Part shown: positions 22,102-34,699 of the stretch, piece after piece
Position numbering within the stretch: position 1 is the first letter of the stretch
Layout of the letters: every line of letters begins with the position of its first letter
Source of the DNA: Rhizophagus irregularis
Lineage: Eukaryota > Glomeromycota > Glomeromycetes > Glomerales > Glomeraceae
Length of the DNA stretch: 64,000 nt
Assembly (NCBI RefSeq): GCF_026210795.1
Contig: NC_089457.1
Coordinates: 1 to 64,000, forward strand
Reading direction: 5' to 3'
Notes under the pieces: generated by a model
What the model was told of the DNA's origin: nothing
Databases searched by the model: none
What the model saw: only the letters and a program-made list of their open reading frames with translations
Program-made: the position numbers and the translations under genes

Positions 22102-25100
22102 TCAATTTATTATAAATTTATGTCTAAAACTTATAAGTTTATAATTGGTAATTGGATTTACGGCTAAATACTCTCTTGCATTTTGCTGGTTTGAGATTTG
22201 GTAACTTACTGGTACAAATCTACCTAAAATATGATGCACAGGTATTATACAATCACGACTTATTGGATAAAATTCGGTATTCCACAACTCAACATTACAA
22301 ATTTCATCACTGCTGAAATAGTATCGAATATTGGTTGAATTTGCGTGTTTATACCAACGAATGTATGCTAGAAAATGTTCGACAGGACCATCCAGAAAGT
22401 CTACTACGTGAGTAAAATAATACTGAATTTGATCTGGGTAGGTGTCGACATCTTCATCATCCGTAATAAATTTCGCTAAGACGTACGAACTTTTTACATG
22501 TCTTAACGATAATGACGATCTAAAGACTTCTGAACCAATCTGACACCTTCCGAATTGGTTAATTTTGACCCTAATTATTATATCATTATCTAAACCTTCT
22601 ACAAGAGGCCTCCGAAATCCAAATGATTCGTAAGTCGCATTATGATATTCGACCATTAAATTTAACATTTCACTTGAAAGTAGTATATTATGAGATACCG
22701 GCTTAAGAAATTCACCTGGGAAGCCTTCTTTGCCAGAAATCTGTGAATCTTTAATATTTTGTGAATTCAGCCAAAATCGATGCATCTCATCTGACGAAAA
22801 TTCATCAGTAACTGAAAGGGACCCGATAGTACGCTGACTGTTTAGCAATTCAAGACCTTTTACTTCGATACCTGAACTTATGATATTTTCAATTTGTTTA
22901 TCAAACATTAATCGACGCATAAGTTCAGACTCAATTTTCCTGTTGCTGTTTGGTAACGAACCTAAAAGTGCGAAATCAATAAATTATAAGCTAATATTGA
23001 AATCGTTAAAATCGTTAAAAAATCGTTAATGGATATTTACCTAAAATACCGTTTATACGTTCGAAAGAGAAACACCAGAACGCATATAATGGTCCATAAT
23101 CAGATGAGCAATCACGCAAATGCAGAGAAAAATGAAGATTCGGTGTGATCTTATCTCTGCCGTGGTGATTCTCAATGAGCTTGACTATTTCGATAAGACT
23201 TCTATGGGCTTCATCCACCAAATTAGATTCTAGAATCTGATTTACCAAAATCGAACAAACCCCTGACAAAATGATTCAGGATTCTTCTATCTACGTCTGA
23301 AAGGTGTTCCCAAAGTGATACAGTTGAATAAATTGTAAAGAATATTCGCCACTGATCGGCCGTAAAATTGGCGAATCCCTCTCCACTATGAATTTTTCCT
23401 GGAATTCGACCTAAATCGGATGGTATCTGAAACTCGTCCATCTTTTTCTGAATTTTGTTCAAAGAATTTGGTGTCAAAATACCCCATCGATCCAAATTCG
23501 TTTTACTATCCACTTCGCAATGCCCAGAAATAAGCAATGCATTGGATCGACTGTAATAAATCTAATAAGGTCGAAATATGATAGATGCAACAATTCAGAC
23601 CATCTAACGCCAGTTTCTTTGATGAAGCGCTTTCTAGCAGCGTCTGAGTTGCATCTTCGCCAACCTAATGCGTTTTGCCAATGCTCATTCGAATCTCGAG
23701 CAGAATACCCTACATCATCCATTCCAGCAAAATTATGCTGCCCATTTTCATAATTTGCTTTTTTCTCACACCTGTGACATGAAACTAAGGCAGAAACATG
23801 ACCGCAAATTTTTCTTGCGGCGGAAATGTCACATGATACTAAGATTAAAGTGCCACGAACTCTCTTTCCATTTTCGCATTTATAAGTACGATTTAGTATT
23901 AACCCAGCCCAGAGTGTTTCCAATTCGTTAACTATTGCAGCTAAATAGTGGTTCACTTTATAGGTAGGCTGACCTCCTTGGCCCAGGTAAAATGCCGAGA
24001 GTCAATAAATTTTCACGTCTAAATCGGATATCGTGTGGCAAATTGCATATAGTGCGGCGTATACTGATAGCCAGATACTATAAATGGTACTATTATATGG
24101 CTGAAACCAATCAAGATTCAGCATCAAGCCAAGATGAGAATCGGCCACTTCGCTTCTGAAAAAATTTGGCGAATCTTCATTGTCCGATTCTTTAAAATTC
24201 TTCCACACTTGCCCATCATATATATCGGTCAAAATATTATCAAAATTCGACCGATTAGCCCAATGTCAGAGAGAATTTTCAAACCCAGGCCGACAAAATA
24301 TAGTGGCAAGTTGTTGATTAATTCCAGCAAACGGATACATTAAATTAGGTCGTATTATTGTTCGATTTGTCGATGCGCTAATTTTTTCAGACAATGCCAT
24401 ATTGCAAAGACGTGATCTGTGAACTGAAGAATTGGGAAATTCTATGTGTTGACATTTCATTATAGCAGGATTGTCCTCTTGTTTGAAATCTACCACTTCC
24501 TCTTTTTTATACAATTTGCGACATTTCGGACAAGGTACAAAACTATGAAATTGGTCATTTAATCCAAGCCTTCTTTCTTGTTAAGTAAAGTGAATCTGGG
24601 AAATCATTAAAATCGTCACTACTGAACTCGCACAGGGCCAATTTCATAAATTTTATTAGAGTCTCAGTAGCTGTCTCTGCGATATTGAATCTTGTTTGAA
24701 AGTTCATTATCCAAAGTAAAATCCATAAAAATCAATCATAATTCGATTCTAAATATGGTGGGTTTTGAAATGATTCATAACTAGGTGGTGAATAGTCTTC
24801 AAAAATTTCAGAAATTCCAGAAATTGGATCATTATCTGATTCACTGCCTATAGACAATGTATCACTGTAGATATCTTCCTCTGTAGTATATTCGGATGAT
24901 GATGAATCTTCTGGATCTTCTGAAATTTCTGGACGATTTGTATACTTTCTTGCACGTTGTCGAGGTAAGAAGTTAAATTCGACATCTTGATGTTCATCAT
25001 CAACATCATCTTGATTACTGTTATCTGATTCTTCCGATTCTTGTCTAATAGATCCGTCAATCATTCGTCCAGCTGAAGCGGGTATTGATGTTTCACCTAT

Positions 25101-25391
25101 TTCAAGTTGACGAACTTAAGACGAAATTGTACCTTGCGAATCTTGGTATTTTTGATGTCTAGAATCGTGAATTTCTTTTGTGCGAGAATCCACCAAGTTG
25201 CCATCACAATCAGGACAATTACAAACTACTAGTTTTCTTTTATTACTTGTTGGTCTAGCAGAAGATACTATTTCTTCGTTTATTATACCAGAAATTGATC
25301 TATTTCTACAAGTAGAAGATGGCTGATTTGAAGGTGATTCTTCATCATCAAGATCTTCAAGTATACTAGAGACTGACCTTTTTCTGCTCAT
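22102..25391 (-). pseudogene. Element C Tnp2/Plavaka-type transposase, frame-broken
   Basis: Starts at 25391 (MSRKRSVSSILEDLDDEESP). The segment 25391-25116 carries a CNCPDCDG zinc-ribbon-like motif. An acidic segment follows (25060-24732), then CPKCRKLYKKEE near 24520. The core has LMLNLDWFQPYNS (about 24125), HYLAAIVNELETLWAG (23956), ILVSCDISAARKICGHVSAL and a second Cys/His cluster (CHRCEKKANYENGQHNFAG). DPMHCLFLGIAKW at about 23535, RIPGKIHSGEGFANF and FWCFSFERINGILG come next. A clean intron follows (GTAAATATCC to CACTTTTAG, about 23043-22962) and the last exon ends at 22102 (LAYIRWYKHANSTN, ISRDCIIPVHHILG). DPMHxLFLG and LDWFQP are Tnp2 hallmarks. At least three frame changes (near 24250, 23990 and 23230) cannot all be introns, so it is probably inactive. 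Confidence 0.87.
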
Positions 25392-25904
25392 TTGTTTAGT
25401 GTTTGAATAAGTTTAATAAGTTTGGTAAAATCCAAATTTGTTAAAAGGCCGATTTTTATAAAATTTGGAATAACACAAAATTTGTATAATTTGTATGTAT
25501 AATTAATGTAATCCTGGCTTCTATGATTATTTCAATAATTTTTTAAGATTTAATATTTTTTTTCGCAAATTTGGCAATTTTATATAATAAATTTGCGAAT
25601 TTTCTAATTAATATACTTTTAAAAATTGCAATATGATTTAAGCTTATTTTACAATAAAAAGCTTATTTTTAAAATAAAAAGCTTATTTTATTTTAAAATA
25701 ACTTTTATTTACAAGATAATCACTTTATCATCCCTTTATCATTTTCGGATGCCAAACAAACCTTATCAAAAGAAACTGTAAATTTTAGCAAAAGTTGAAA
25801 AGTAACAATTTTGTATTAATCGAAGTGGTATTGCTATAATAACAATATATTTTCGATTTTACTGCAAATTTCGACAAAGTATAACTTGCCGCATTAAAGT
25901 ATAT

Positions 25905-27195
25905 CAAATTTTAACGCAGTAGAACGCTAACAATTTTCGTAATTTTAATTTATTTGTCTTTTTAATTATGATTTATAATTGATTTTTCAATCGAAAGAAA
26001 TCAACGCAGGACACTAACGATTTTCTTATTAATTAATTGATTTGTCTTTTTAATTATGATTTATAATTGATTTTTCAATCGAGAAATCAACGCAATAGGA
26101 CGCTAACGATTTTCTTATTAATTAATTTATTTGATTTTTTAATTATGATTTATAGTTGATTTTCCTCAAGAAATCAACGCAGTAGAACGCTAACGATTTT
26201 CTTATTAATTAATTGATTTGTCTTTTTTAATTATGATTTATAGTTGATTTTTCAATCGAGAAATCAACGCAGTAGAACGCTAACGATTTTCGTAATTTTA
26301 ATTTATTTGTCTTTTTTAATTATGATTTATAGTTGATTTTTCAATCGAGAAATCAACGCAATAGGATACTAACGATTTTCTTATTAATTAATTTATTTGA
26401 TTTTTTAATTATGATTTATAGTTGATTTTCCTCGAGAAATCAACGCAGTAGAACGCTAACGATTTTCTTATTAATTAATTGATTTGTCTTTTTTAATTAT
26501 GATTTATAATTGATTTTTCAATCGAGAAATCAACGCAGTAGAACGCTAACGATTTTCGTAATTTTAATTTATTTGTCTTTTTTAATTATGATTTATAGTT
26601 GATTTTTCAATCAAGAAATCAACGCAATAGGACGCTAACGATTTTCTTATTAATTAATTTATTTGTCTTTTTTAATTATGATTTATAGTTGATTTTTCAA
26701 TCGAGAAATCAACGCAGTAGAACGCTAACGATTTTTGTAATTTTAATTTATTTGTCTTTTTTAATTATGATTTATAGTTGATTTTTCAATCGAGAAATCA
26801 ACGCAATAGGACGCTAACGATTTTCTTATTAATTAATTTATTTGATTTTTTAATTATGATTTATAGTTGATTTTTCAATCGAGAAATCAACGCAGTAGAA
26901 CGCTAACGATTTTCGTAATTTTAATTTATTTGTCTTTTTTAATTATGATTTATAATTGATTTTTCAATCGAGAAATCAACGCGGGACGCTAACGATTTTC
27001 TTATTAATTAATTGATTTGTCTTTTTAATTATGATTTATAGTTGATTTTTCAATCGAGAAATCAACGCAGTAGAACGCTAACGATTTTCGTAATTTTAAT
27101 TTATTTGTCTTTTTTAATTATGATTTATAGTTGATTTTTCAATCGAGAAATCAACGCAGTAGAACGCTAACGATTTTCTTATTAATTAATTGATG
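25905..27195. repeat. Intergenic hairpin array of element C
   Basis: About fifteen tandem units of roughly 88 bases between the two divergent genes. Each unit has AACGCAGTAGAACGCTAACG, then AATTTATTTGTCTTTTTTAA, TTATGATTTATAGTTGATTT and TTCAATCGAGAAATCAAC. GTTGATTT...AAATCAAC forms an 8-bp hairpin in nearly every unit. Two alternating subtypes (TTCGTAATTTTAATTTATTT versus TTCTTATTAATTAATTGATT) suggest a higher-order dimer. Its position suits a shared promoter, enhancer or transposase-binding region. Confidence 0.85.
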
Positions 27196-27275
27196 ATTTT
27201 TAAATTTATAAATAGGACGATATGACGATATTGAACCCGCTTCGATTTTTTAAACGAATATTGAGTGAATATAAA

Positions 27276-29679
27276 ATGTCAAATAATAGCAATAATAAAA
27301 AACAATAAAAAAATAACAAACAAAAGCAACAGAGGTTTCAAGAAGAAACACCTGACGAAGGATCTAATCGTCAACAGGGAAGAACGGAAGAAGAAAGTAA
27401 TCCGAATGAGACGAGTGACAAGACTAATAAGTCGACTAGCAAATCGTCACCCACCAAGTCAAACAAACAAAAGCAGCAAAGGTTTCAAGAAGAAACACCT
27501 GACGAAGGATCTAATCGTCAACGGGAACGGGGAAGAACGGAAGAAGAAAGTAATCCGAATGAGACGAGTGACAAAACCAATAAGTCGACTAGCAAATCGT
27601 CACCCACCAAGTCAAACAAACAAAAGCAGCAAAGGTTTCAAGAAGAAACACTGAGCGAAGGATCTAATTGTCAACGGGGAAGAGCAGAAGAAGAAAGTGA
27701 TCCGAATGAGACGAGTGACAAAACCAATAAGTCGACTAGCAAATTGTCACTCACCAAGTCAAACAAACAAAAGCAGCAAAGGGGTTTAAGAAGAAACACC
27801 TGACGAAGGATCTAATCGTCAACGGGGAAGAACAGAAGAAGAAAGTAATCTGAATGAGACGATTGACAAAACCAATAAGTCGACTAGCAAATCGTCACCC
27901 ATCAAGTCGATCCTCAAATCTGCAAAGTCGACTAAGCCGACTCAAGAAGAGTCTGACGATGAGGTTATAGAAATTGAACCGCCAAATATTCCTAAAGGTA
28001 ATTGAATTTTGGAAAATTGCTGATTGACATGTACAATAATTAATAATTTTTATAGATCAACAAGAGATGTTATCGGAAATGAAAAAATGATATGGGAATA
28101 TTCGAATTCCACAAAAATTCGTATTAGTGGTTAAAGACGATCAAGGTAATGAAAGGATGATCGATGATGACGATACTGATTTAGAAGCAGGTACGATTTT
28201 GACTTCATTCGTATAAATTCAGAATTATTTGTAAAAAAATATAACTATTAATAAAATTCTTTATTTAGAAAATCTAAAATTAAAGAAACAAATTGAAGAA
28301 GTACAAGTAGAGAATGCAAAGCTTCAACGCGAAAATAACCGATTATTCGACGAAAATCGTTTTTTGACTCAAATAAACGAGGCCTTTGCAGACGAGAATG
28401 ACGATCTATGTGAAAGCTTAAACAGGTATTCGAGAATCCGTCTGCTTAAAGCCATTCATAGGCAGACGGATCTCGAACAGCCGGTAAAATGTCAAAAAAG
28501 AATTAAGACAAAAAAGTCTGAACGATACGAGGAAGAATCGGAGGAAGAACGGTCTGGTTCTAACAATAATGATGAGTACGACGAAAAAGAAGCTAAGGTA
28601 TATTAATTTTATTTGTCTGATTCAGTTATTTAAAATTGCAGTATTGAGTAATTAAGTACCGGTTATCATTATTTGATTGTTATATTTAGGCTGAAATGAA
28701 GTCTATTTTGAAAACCATCGATGAAACTCAAGGACTAGATTACAATGAAACGTTCAATAGCGCGAAAAATCTCAAGATTCGTCGTAAGCTAGTTCCTGAA
28801 TTGCGTTCAGCCCTTGCTCCGTGTTTTCCCGCTTCAAATAAGCAACTTACAAAATGGTTGGGTTGTCTCCACAAGTCTCGTCGTTCTCATCAAAGATTAA
28901 TGGATAGGGGAAAAGCTGATAAAAATAAACACTGGGTGCACTCAAACAATCGAGTACACGACGTTAGTAATGATTTATAATTATTATGCTGAATTTTATT
29001 CTGATTATGTATTGAATTTTATTCAAATTATAACGTATTTTAGAAGAAAATCTGCCGAATTAAGGCGGCAAAGAGATTATATAGTTTTGACGATGAACGG
29101 ATAACAAAATATGATAAGCGTAGATTACTAAAGATGTTATCCAATCGCTTATTTCATTCTCCAGAAATAAGCGAGACAGATGAAGAAGACCCAACAAAGT
29201 CCATAATCGCTATTTACGACTATTCGTAGAGATCTGATGAGGTTAGAACTTCTGAATCTTGATTTTTCAGACGAATCGCTGGATTTAATTTTTATATTTT
29301 ATTGTTTCTTCAGCTTAAAAATTTGCTACAAAATGTACTCGATATACACTCGTCAAATAAGTCGAAATTAATACGCGAACGTAGATACGATGACGAGGTA
29401 CAAAAATATGACTGACCACATCCGTCGAATGCTCCCGAATGGTCTTATATCGTACAACAACAAGATTTAATATTCGATACTGATATCGATCAGGGTTTAA
29501 TCACTGAATATGAAGAAGAAGAAGAAGAAGTTAGTAGAGGGACAACACCAGCAACTGGCAACACCACCGAAAATGATGAAGACCATAACAAGGAAGGAGA
29601 AGAAAAACTATCAAAATCAACGGTCGGCGACAATCATAATAATTCAGATTCTGATTTACATATGGACGACGCGCAATGA
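27276..29679 (+). pseudogene. Element C second gene (repeat N-terminus, coiled coil), near-intact
   Basis: Unknown family. Exon 1 (27276-28003) starts MSNNSNNKKQ and hits a stop almost at once, then reads openly through the 49-51 residue repeats KQKQQRFQEETPDEGSNRQ and on to SAKSTKPTQEESDDEVIEIE. Short introns (GTAATTG...TTATAG, AGGTACG...ATTTAG) lead to a coiled coil (ENLKLKKQIEEVQVENAKLQ) at about 28269-28410. An acidic segment (28500-28600) follows. The exon from 28690 (MKSILKTIDETQGLDYNETF...LHKSRRSHQR) precedes one from 29044 (KKICRIKAAKRLYSFDDERI). The acidic tail is Glu-rich and ends HMDDAQ at 29679. Stops at 27306 and 29227 and a frame change in the fourth repeat imply decay. Layout and coiled coil suit an accessory DNA-binding or multimerising partner of the transposase; no domain identifies it. 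Confidence 0.6.
27314..27907 (+). repeat. Coding minisatellite in the element C second gene
   Basis: Four units starting near 27314, 27461, 27614 and 27761. Spacings are 147, 153 and 147 bases, all multiples of three. They encode KQKQQRFQEETPDEGSNRQ, then RTEEESNPNETSDKTNKSTS and KSSPTKS. Unit length in whole codons and mostly synonymous drift indicate selection on the protein frame. The fourth unit has a +1 change (AAAGGGGTTTAAG at about 27778). Confidence 0.85.
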
Positions 29680-29749
29680 ACGAATCTGAATTAATTTGGT
29701 AGAAAACTTTCTTTTTTTCGTCAAAAATCTATATATATATGTAATTAAT

Positions 29750-30400
29750 ATTCCAAATTATTAGTATTAGAATTTTCCATAATTCAAAATAAATTTGTCT
29801 TAATTCAGAAAAAAATTAATTACAATTCGAAATAAATTTACTGCAAATTTACCGCAATTCAGAATAAAATTTACTGCAAATATACCATAATTCAGAATAA
29901 AATTTACTGCAATTCAGACGCAATTCAGAATAAAATTAACCGCAATTCATTAAATTTTTACCGCAATTCAGAATAAATTAACCGCAATTCATTAAATTTT
30001 TACCGCAATTCAGAATAAATTTACCGCAATTCAGAATAAAATTTACCGCAATTCAGAATAGAAAATTTACTGCAATTCAGATTAAAATTTACTGCAATTC
30101 AGAATAAAATTTACCGCAATTCAGAATAGAAAATTTACCGCAATTCAGAATAGAAAATTTACTGCAATTCAGATTAAAATTTACTGCAATTCAGAATAAA
30201 ATTTACCGCAATTCAGAATAAATTTACCGCAATTCAGAATAGAAAATTTACCGCAATTCAGAATAAAATTTACCGCAATTCAGAATAAAATTTACTGCAA
30301 TTCAGATTAAAATTTACTGCAATTCAGATTAAAATTTATCGCAATTTATCAAAATTTATCATAATTCAGAATAAATTCACTGCAATTCAGTAAATTTATG
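29750..30400. repeat. 22-base tandem repeat near the right end of element C
   Basis: About 27 copies of AATTCAGAATAAAATTTACC plus GC, with variants AGATTAAAATTTACTGC and AGAATAGAAAATTTACC. AT-rich, no coding potential. It occupies the subterminal zone opposite the 175-base repeats. Confidence 0.85.
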
Positions 30401-30591
30401 AATATATTTTTTTAAACAATTCGGATCAAAAATACTAAGCAATTCAGATACAATTTGGATATTCTGATCGGCGTCAATCAGCCTGCCAATCGGAACTTTG
30501 CCTAAATTAATAAATCGGCCATCTTTATCACCAAATTCGGCCTAAAATCAGACATCCGATTTCTAGCCGATTTGGACTATTTCGACCAGTG

Positions 30592-31060
30592 TAATTAATG
30601 ATGCCTACGATTATAGGTCAAAAAGTGTCAAATCAGTCACCAATCAGTCACCAATCGGGTGCCTGATTGATGCCTGATTGATGCCTGATTTCCGCCAAAA
30701 TCTGACACCAATCAGTCACCTATCAGGCTGCCTGATTGTTGACAGATAGGTAACAGATTTATGACAGATTGGTAACCGATTGGTGACAGATTGGTGACCG
30801 ATTGGTGACGAATGATAGTTAATTTTATGGTCAATCGATGGTCAATTTATAGTCAATCAATGGTAAATTAATGGTCAATTTATGGTCAATTTATGGTCAA
30901 TTTATGGTCAATTTTATGGTCAATTTATGGTCAATTTATAGGTCAATTTATGGTCAAATAACCAATTGGTAAAATTTTCTAGTAGTAATCATATAACCAA
31001 TAATAAAATTTATTATTACAGCACATAATAATATTTATTAAAATTATAAACTCTACAAAC
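30592..31060. repeat. Short direct repeats CCGATTGGTGAC and TGGTCAATTTA
   Basis: Right of element C are clustered copies of AATCAGTCACCAATC and GCCTGATTGAT (30630-30720), then ACAGATTGGTGACCGATTGG (30760-30810). A tandem TTATGGTCAATTTATGGTCA tract follows (30825-30955). The CAGTCACCAATCGG motif recurs at 38700-39170 and 41530-41585, so these are pieces of one dispersed family. Confidence 0.7.
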
Positions 31061-31299
31061 AATAAAATACATAGTGTCTTTATTTATTTATATTAATAAG
31101 TACATATGGGCCGATCCTTGGAATCTAATTTTTTTACACAAAAATAATTTTATTAAAGCAAATATAAATTATCATTTATATAAGAATAATAAATTTATAC
31201 CAGATAATGCAAAAAAAACTAATTAATTATATAATTTTTAATTTTTTTTTAATATAAGATATCATTAAAATTTAAAAGATCAAATATAACTCTCATGAC

Positions 31300-31900
31300 A
31301 AAATCATTGATAATTCTTCGTAGAAATAAGCTATACAAATAAATTTACATTCATTTGAAAGAGAAAATCGAGATCTATCTAATGAATCTAAAATCAAGTG
31401 AATTGAATCACTAGTTGTTCAGTAATCACGTTCAGTATATTATTGAATTTTATCTAAATTTGATCATTAATTACTTCACATATAGTGATTCAATTTGAAT
31501 GATCTTTGCTCCCTAAGGTGATGCCAACTTTTATCTTTAAAATAAATTTAAAATAATTCGTTTAATATATGTAGATGTTTAGGAATCATCAATTATATTA
31601 TTAATATAAAATTTTATAAGTTTGATTAAATCTATATAAAAAAATTTATTAAATACCTGTAGATGCAAGCTACACGAATGAAATTATATTCATTTGAAAG
31701 AGAAAATTGAGGTCTATCTAATAAGCCTAAAATCGAATGAATTGAATCACTGGATTGTGAATAATTACGTCTAATATATTTATTTTTAATTTTTAAATTT
31801 GATTTGACTTTGATCGTTAATTACGCCTCATCCAGTGATCCAATTTTCCTGATCTTTGATTCTTACGATAGAGCAAATTCTCAGCTTTCAAATGAATGTA
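31300..31900. repeat. Diverged 200-base direct duplication
   Basis: 31345-31520 and 31680-31870 share ATTCATTTGAAAGAGAAAAT, GAGATCTATCTAAT, GTGAATTGAATCACT, GATCATTAATTAC and ATAGTGATTCAATTT-like landmarks in the same order, at perhaps 75% identity. The first and last landmarks of each copy (AATTGAATCACTxG and AGTGATCCAATT) are partly inverted relative to each other, so each copy may be an old MITE. Confidence 0.5.
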
Positions 31901-34690
31901 AAATGATGACGTTAGCATATCTCCAGGAATAATAATGCACGATTTTGTCACCTGCATAAAGTCTGATCTGAAAATTTTATTTCTTACCAAAAAATGCTTT
32001 CATAAGAGAATCCCAAATTCTTTTACTTTATTTAAAAGATTTTATTTGCCATTTAAGGATTTTAGTAGAATAAATCTAATAAAATAATTTTAAAAGATAA
32101 AAAACAAATATATAATTAGTTATTTTGAAAAAAAAGAATATCTTATTATTCATTTTACAACTATTTTACATCATAATTATTTTTTATTTGCATGTATTTT
32201 TTACAAAGAAAAAACAATAAATTAAAGCTAAAAATTATGAAAAAATATGTCTTATCTATGTATATAAAATATTAAGTTTTTTCTTTTACTTACCACTTAA
32301 AAATAACTGCTATATTTGCTTATAAACTTTTTTGTCGTATTTAATAAAAGTGAATAGAAAAATGATGGAAAAGTGATGGGAGTGATGGGGAAAAAGAAGT
32401 GGTTATTACCGTTATTTTTGAATATTGATTAAAAAATTTTTTTTATTTTTTATTAAATCTGAGTTACGTAAATATGTAACACATATTTAATTTAGATTTG
32501 TGTAATGTTAATCTTACTAAAATATTAAATTTTTATAAAAATCTTAATTTAGACTAATTCCAAAAATTGGCACATATGGTGTAAATAAACATAAATAATT
32601 AATATTTAAAACAAAAACCATTCATAATCTTTTTTAAAAACAGATGTTAGTATATAACTGATAAAGTTAGTAATATTTAATAAATAGTAAAGAGTAAATA
32701 TAAAAAGTTAGTAACCGTAGTAAAGTACAAATAAATAATAAATACAGTTAGTATTATGAAGAGTTTGATAAAATATATAAAAAAAAGAAAAATACATGAT
32801 GATATTAGTAAAAATAAAGAAATATAACATTACATTAGTAATATTAAAAAGTGATAAAGTTAATATTATAAAATAAAATATAGTCAGTACAATAAATTTA
32901 ATGACAAAAATACAATAATTAATATACCTGTAAAATGTAAAGAGAATAAGAAAAAAACAAACAGAAAAGAAAGAGCGTATATCAATCACTGCGCATGTAA
33001 TAAAATTTAAGGGCAAATTTTTCTTATTATGATAGCCATATTAAAAATTATGGTGCCGTATAGTTATTAATTATATAATTTATGTATGTAGATCAAAATC
33101 GGCTAAAATAAATTTTATTGGTTAAAATTGATGATTTTCGAATCCATAATTCTGGCCAAATTTTGCTTAATTCCGGCTAATTTTATAATGCCGGCCTAAA
33201 TTTTATAAAAATTGAAAAATGCAGTTCAAATGTAACATCACATTTATATAAAATAACTTTCAAACTAAATATAGAAAATAATACTTCTTGACAACATCTA
33301 AGAGTGTGTTGAAAATTTTTTTCAAATACTTTTTGTTTTTTAAGGTGGATCTTAACTAGAAGTTGGTACATTTTATTTGCTAAAAATAAGGAATAATGAG
33401 AAAAACTTGAAATTTGTCAAATATAGTAAATAATTTAAAACTCCAAATTAAGACAGAAAGTATTTTATATAATTTTATAACAAAAAAAAAGCTTAAAAAA
33501 ATATTAACTCTAATAAATTTTCAAATAAACCCAGAATCTATAAAGAAAAATTTCCCTTTTTTTCATTATATTTGTATAATAGTATTATAAATTCTTTATT
33601 ATTTCAATGGTTTTAATTACAAAACAAACTATTTTCTAATTTAAAAAACAATTTGAATATTAAAATAAAAAAATTTCGTGATGAAATAAATAGGAATCTA
33701 ATATTAAAACATGATTGGACAAAAGTGGATTTACTAAAAATAATGAAAATTTTGTAGTTTTTTTTTAATTTAAAAAAAAATATATTATTCAAAAATAAAT
33801 CTAATAATACTCTTCCCTTCCTTTTTCCTATAATAAATAAAATTTTATCATTATTTCATATTAAAAAATAGAGAAAATTTGATAAATTCAATAATAAACA
33901 AAAATCTTATTGGGTGACCGACCTTATTAACTTAATAAAAGCTGTTTCTTTTGAAAAGTTACACCTAAAAATAAAATATTTATTATTAGTTAAAGGATTC
34001 TCATTAAAATTTATTGAAGTAAAAATTCTTTTTTTTATTAAAAAATCAATTTTTTTGTGTTTATACAAAAACTACCCGAATAACTACCATTAAACCCTTA
34101 GAAAATCTTTTTTCTCTTGCAAAATTACATATATTTTTGCTATTAAAACTATATATTTATCCAAACTTTTAAAAGGGTCTCAAAAAAAGTTCATTTTTTA
34201 ACGTAAACTTCTTGTATATGCGAAGAGAAAAAAAAAATTTCAAAAATGGAAAATTAACTTCAGAGACTAGTAAATCACATGATGTTCTATCAAATTACTT
34301 AATTTGTATGGGAGTTACATATTAAAATTGACGGTTTATCATAAAATGAAGTGACTCAAATATGGTTACACGAATTTTTTTTAATATGAAAATGATTTGC
34401 ATATTACATGCGCGGTGATTGATATATTTTTTGAAAAATAAACAAACTCGAGTTTGGTAATTTATATGCATGTTAAGATCAGGTCATGTGCATAAAGATC
34501 AGACTGAATTTTAATTGGTTAATAATAGATAAATATCACATCTCCAGAAAAAATTTCAATTTTTACCGTCTCTCACCTTTTAAATTTGTATTAAAATTTA
34601 CCTTAGACTTTCGGAGACCTAAATTTTTTTAAAATTGTTTAATTTATTTAATGTAAATTTAATAAAAAGTATATTGTTTTTTAATTAATG
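31900..34690. other. AT-rich stretch without recognised features
   Basis: Very AT-rich sequence. A minus-strand frame at 32708-33016 is almost only Phe/Ile/Tyr/Leu and has no start context or homology I recognise. A weak ATTCTGGCCAAATTTTGCTT / ATTCCGGCTAATTTT motif cluster at 33150-33190 resembles pieces at 39250-39300 and 50170-50230. I see no gene. Confidence 0.5.
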
Positions 34691-34699
34691 TTACGAATT

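Larger units (their letters stand above)
21332..30591. mobile_element. Element C: 9.3-kb CACTA/Plavaka-like transposon, TSD TAA
   Basis: Starts CACTGGTCGAAATC and ends CTATTTCGACCAGTG, flanked by TAA at 21329-21331 and 30592-30594. Layout from left: subterminal repeats of about 175 bases (21440-22010), transposase on the minus strand, a hairpin-bearing tandem array (25905-27195), a second gene on the plus strand, a 22-base tandem repeat (29750-30400), and a right subterminal region. The two genes diverge from the array, as in element B but inverted. It is the most complete member of the family here, although the transposase has frame breaks. Confidence 0.92.

Noticed and set aside
21332-30591. 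Element C as a virus-like or retroelement insertion
   Set aside because: No reverse transcriptase, capsid or polymerase genes; termini, TSD length and transposase are those of a DNA transposon.
32708-33016. Minus-strand frame of 102 residues that looks like membrane segments
   Set aside because: Composition is what very AT-rich DNA gives; no homology, no start context, no partner exons.
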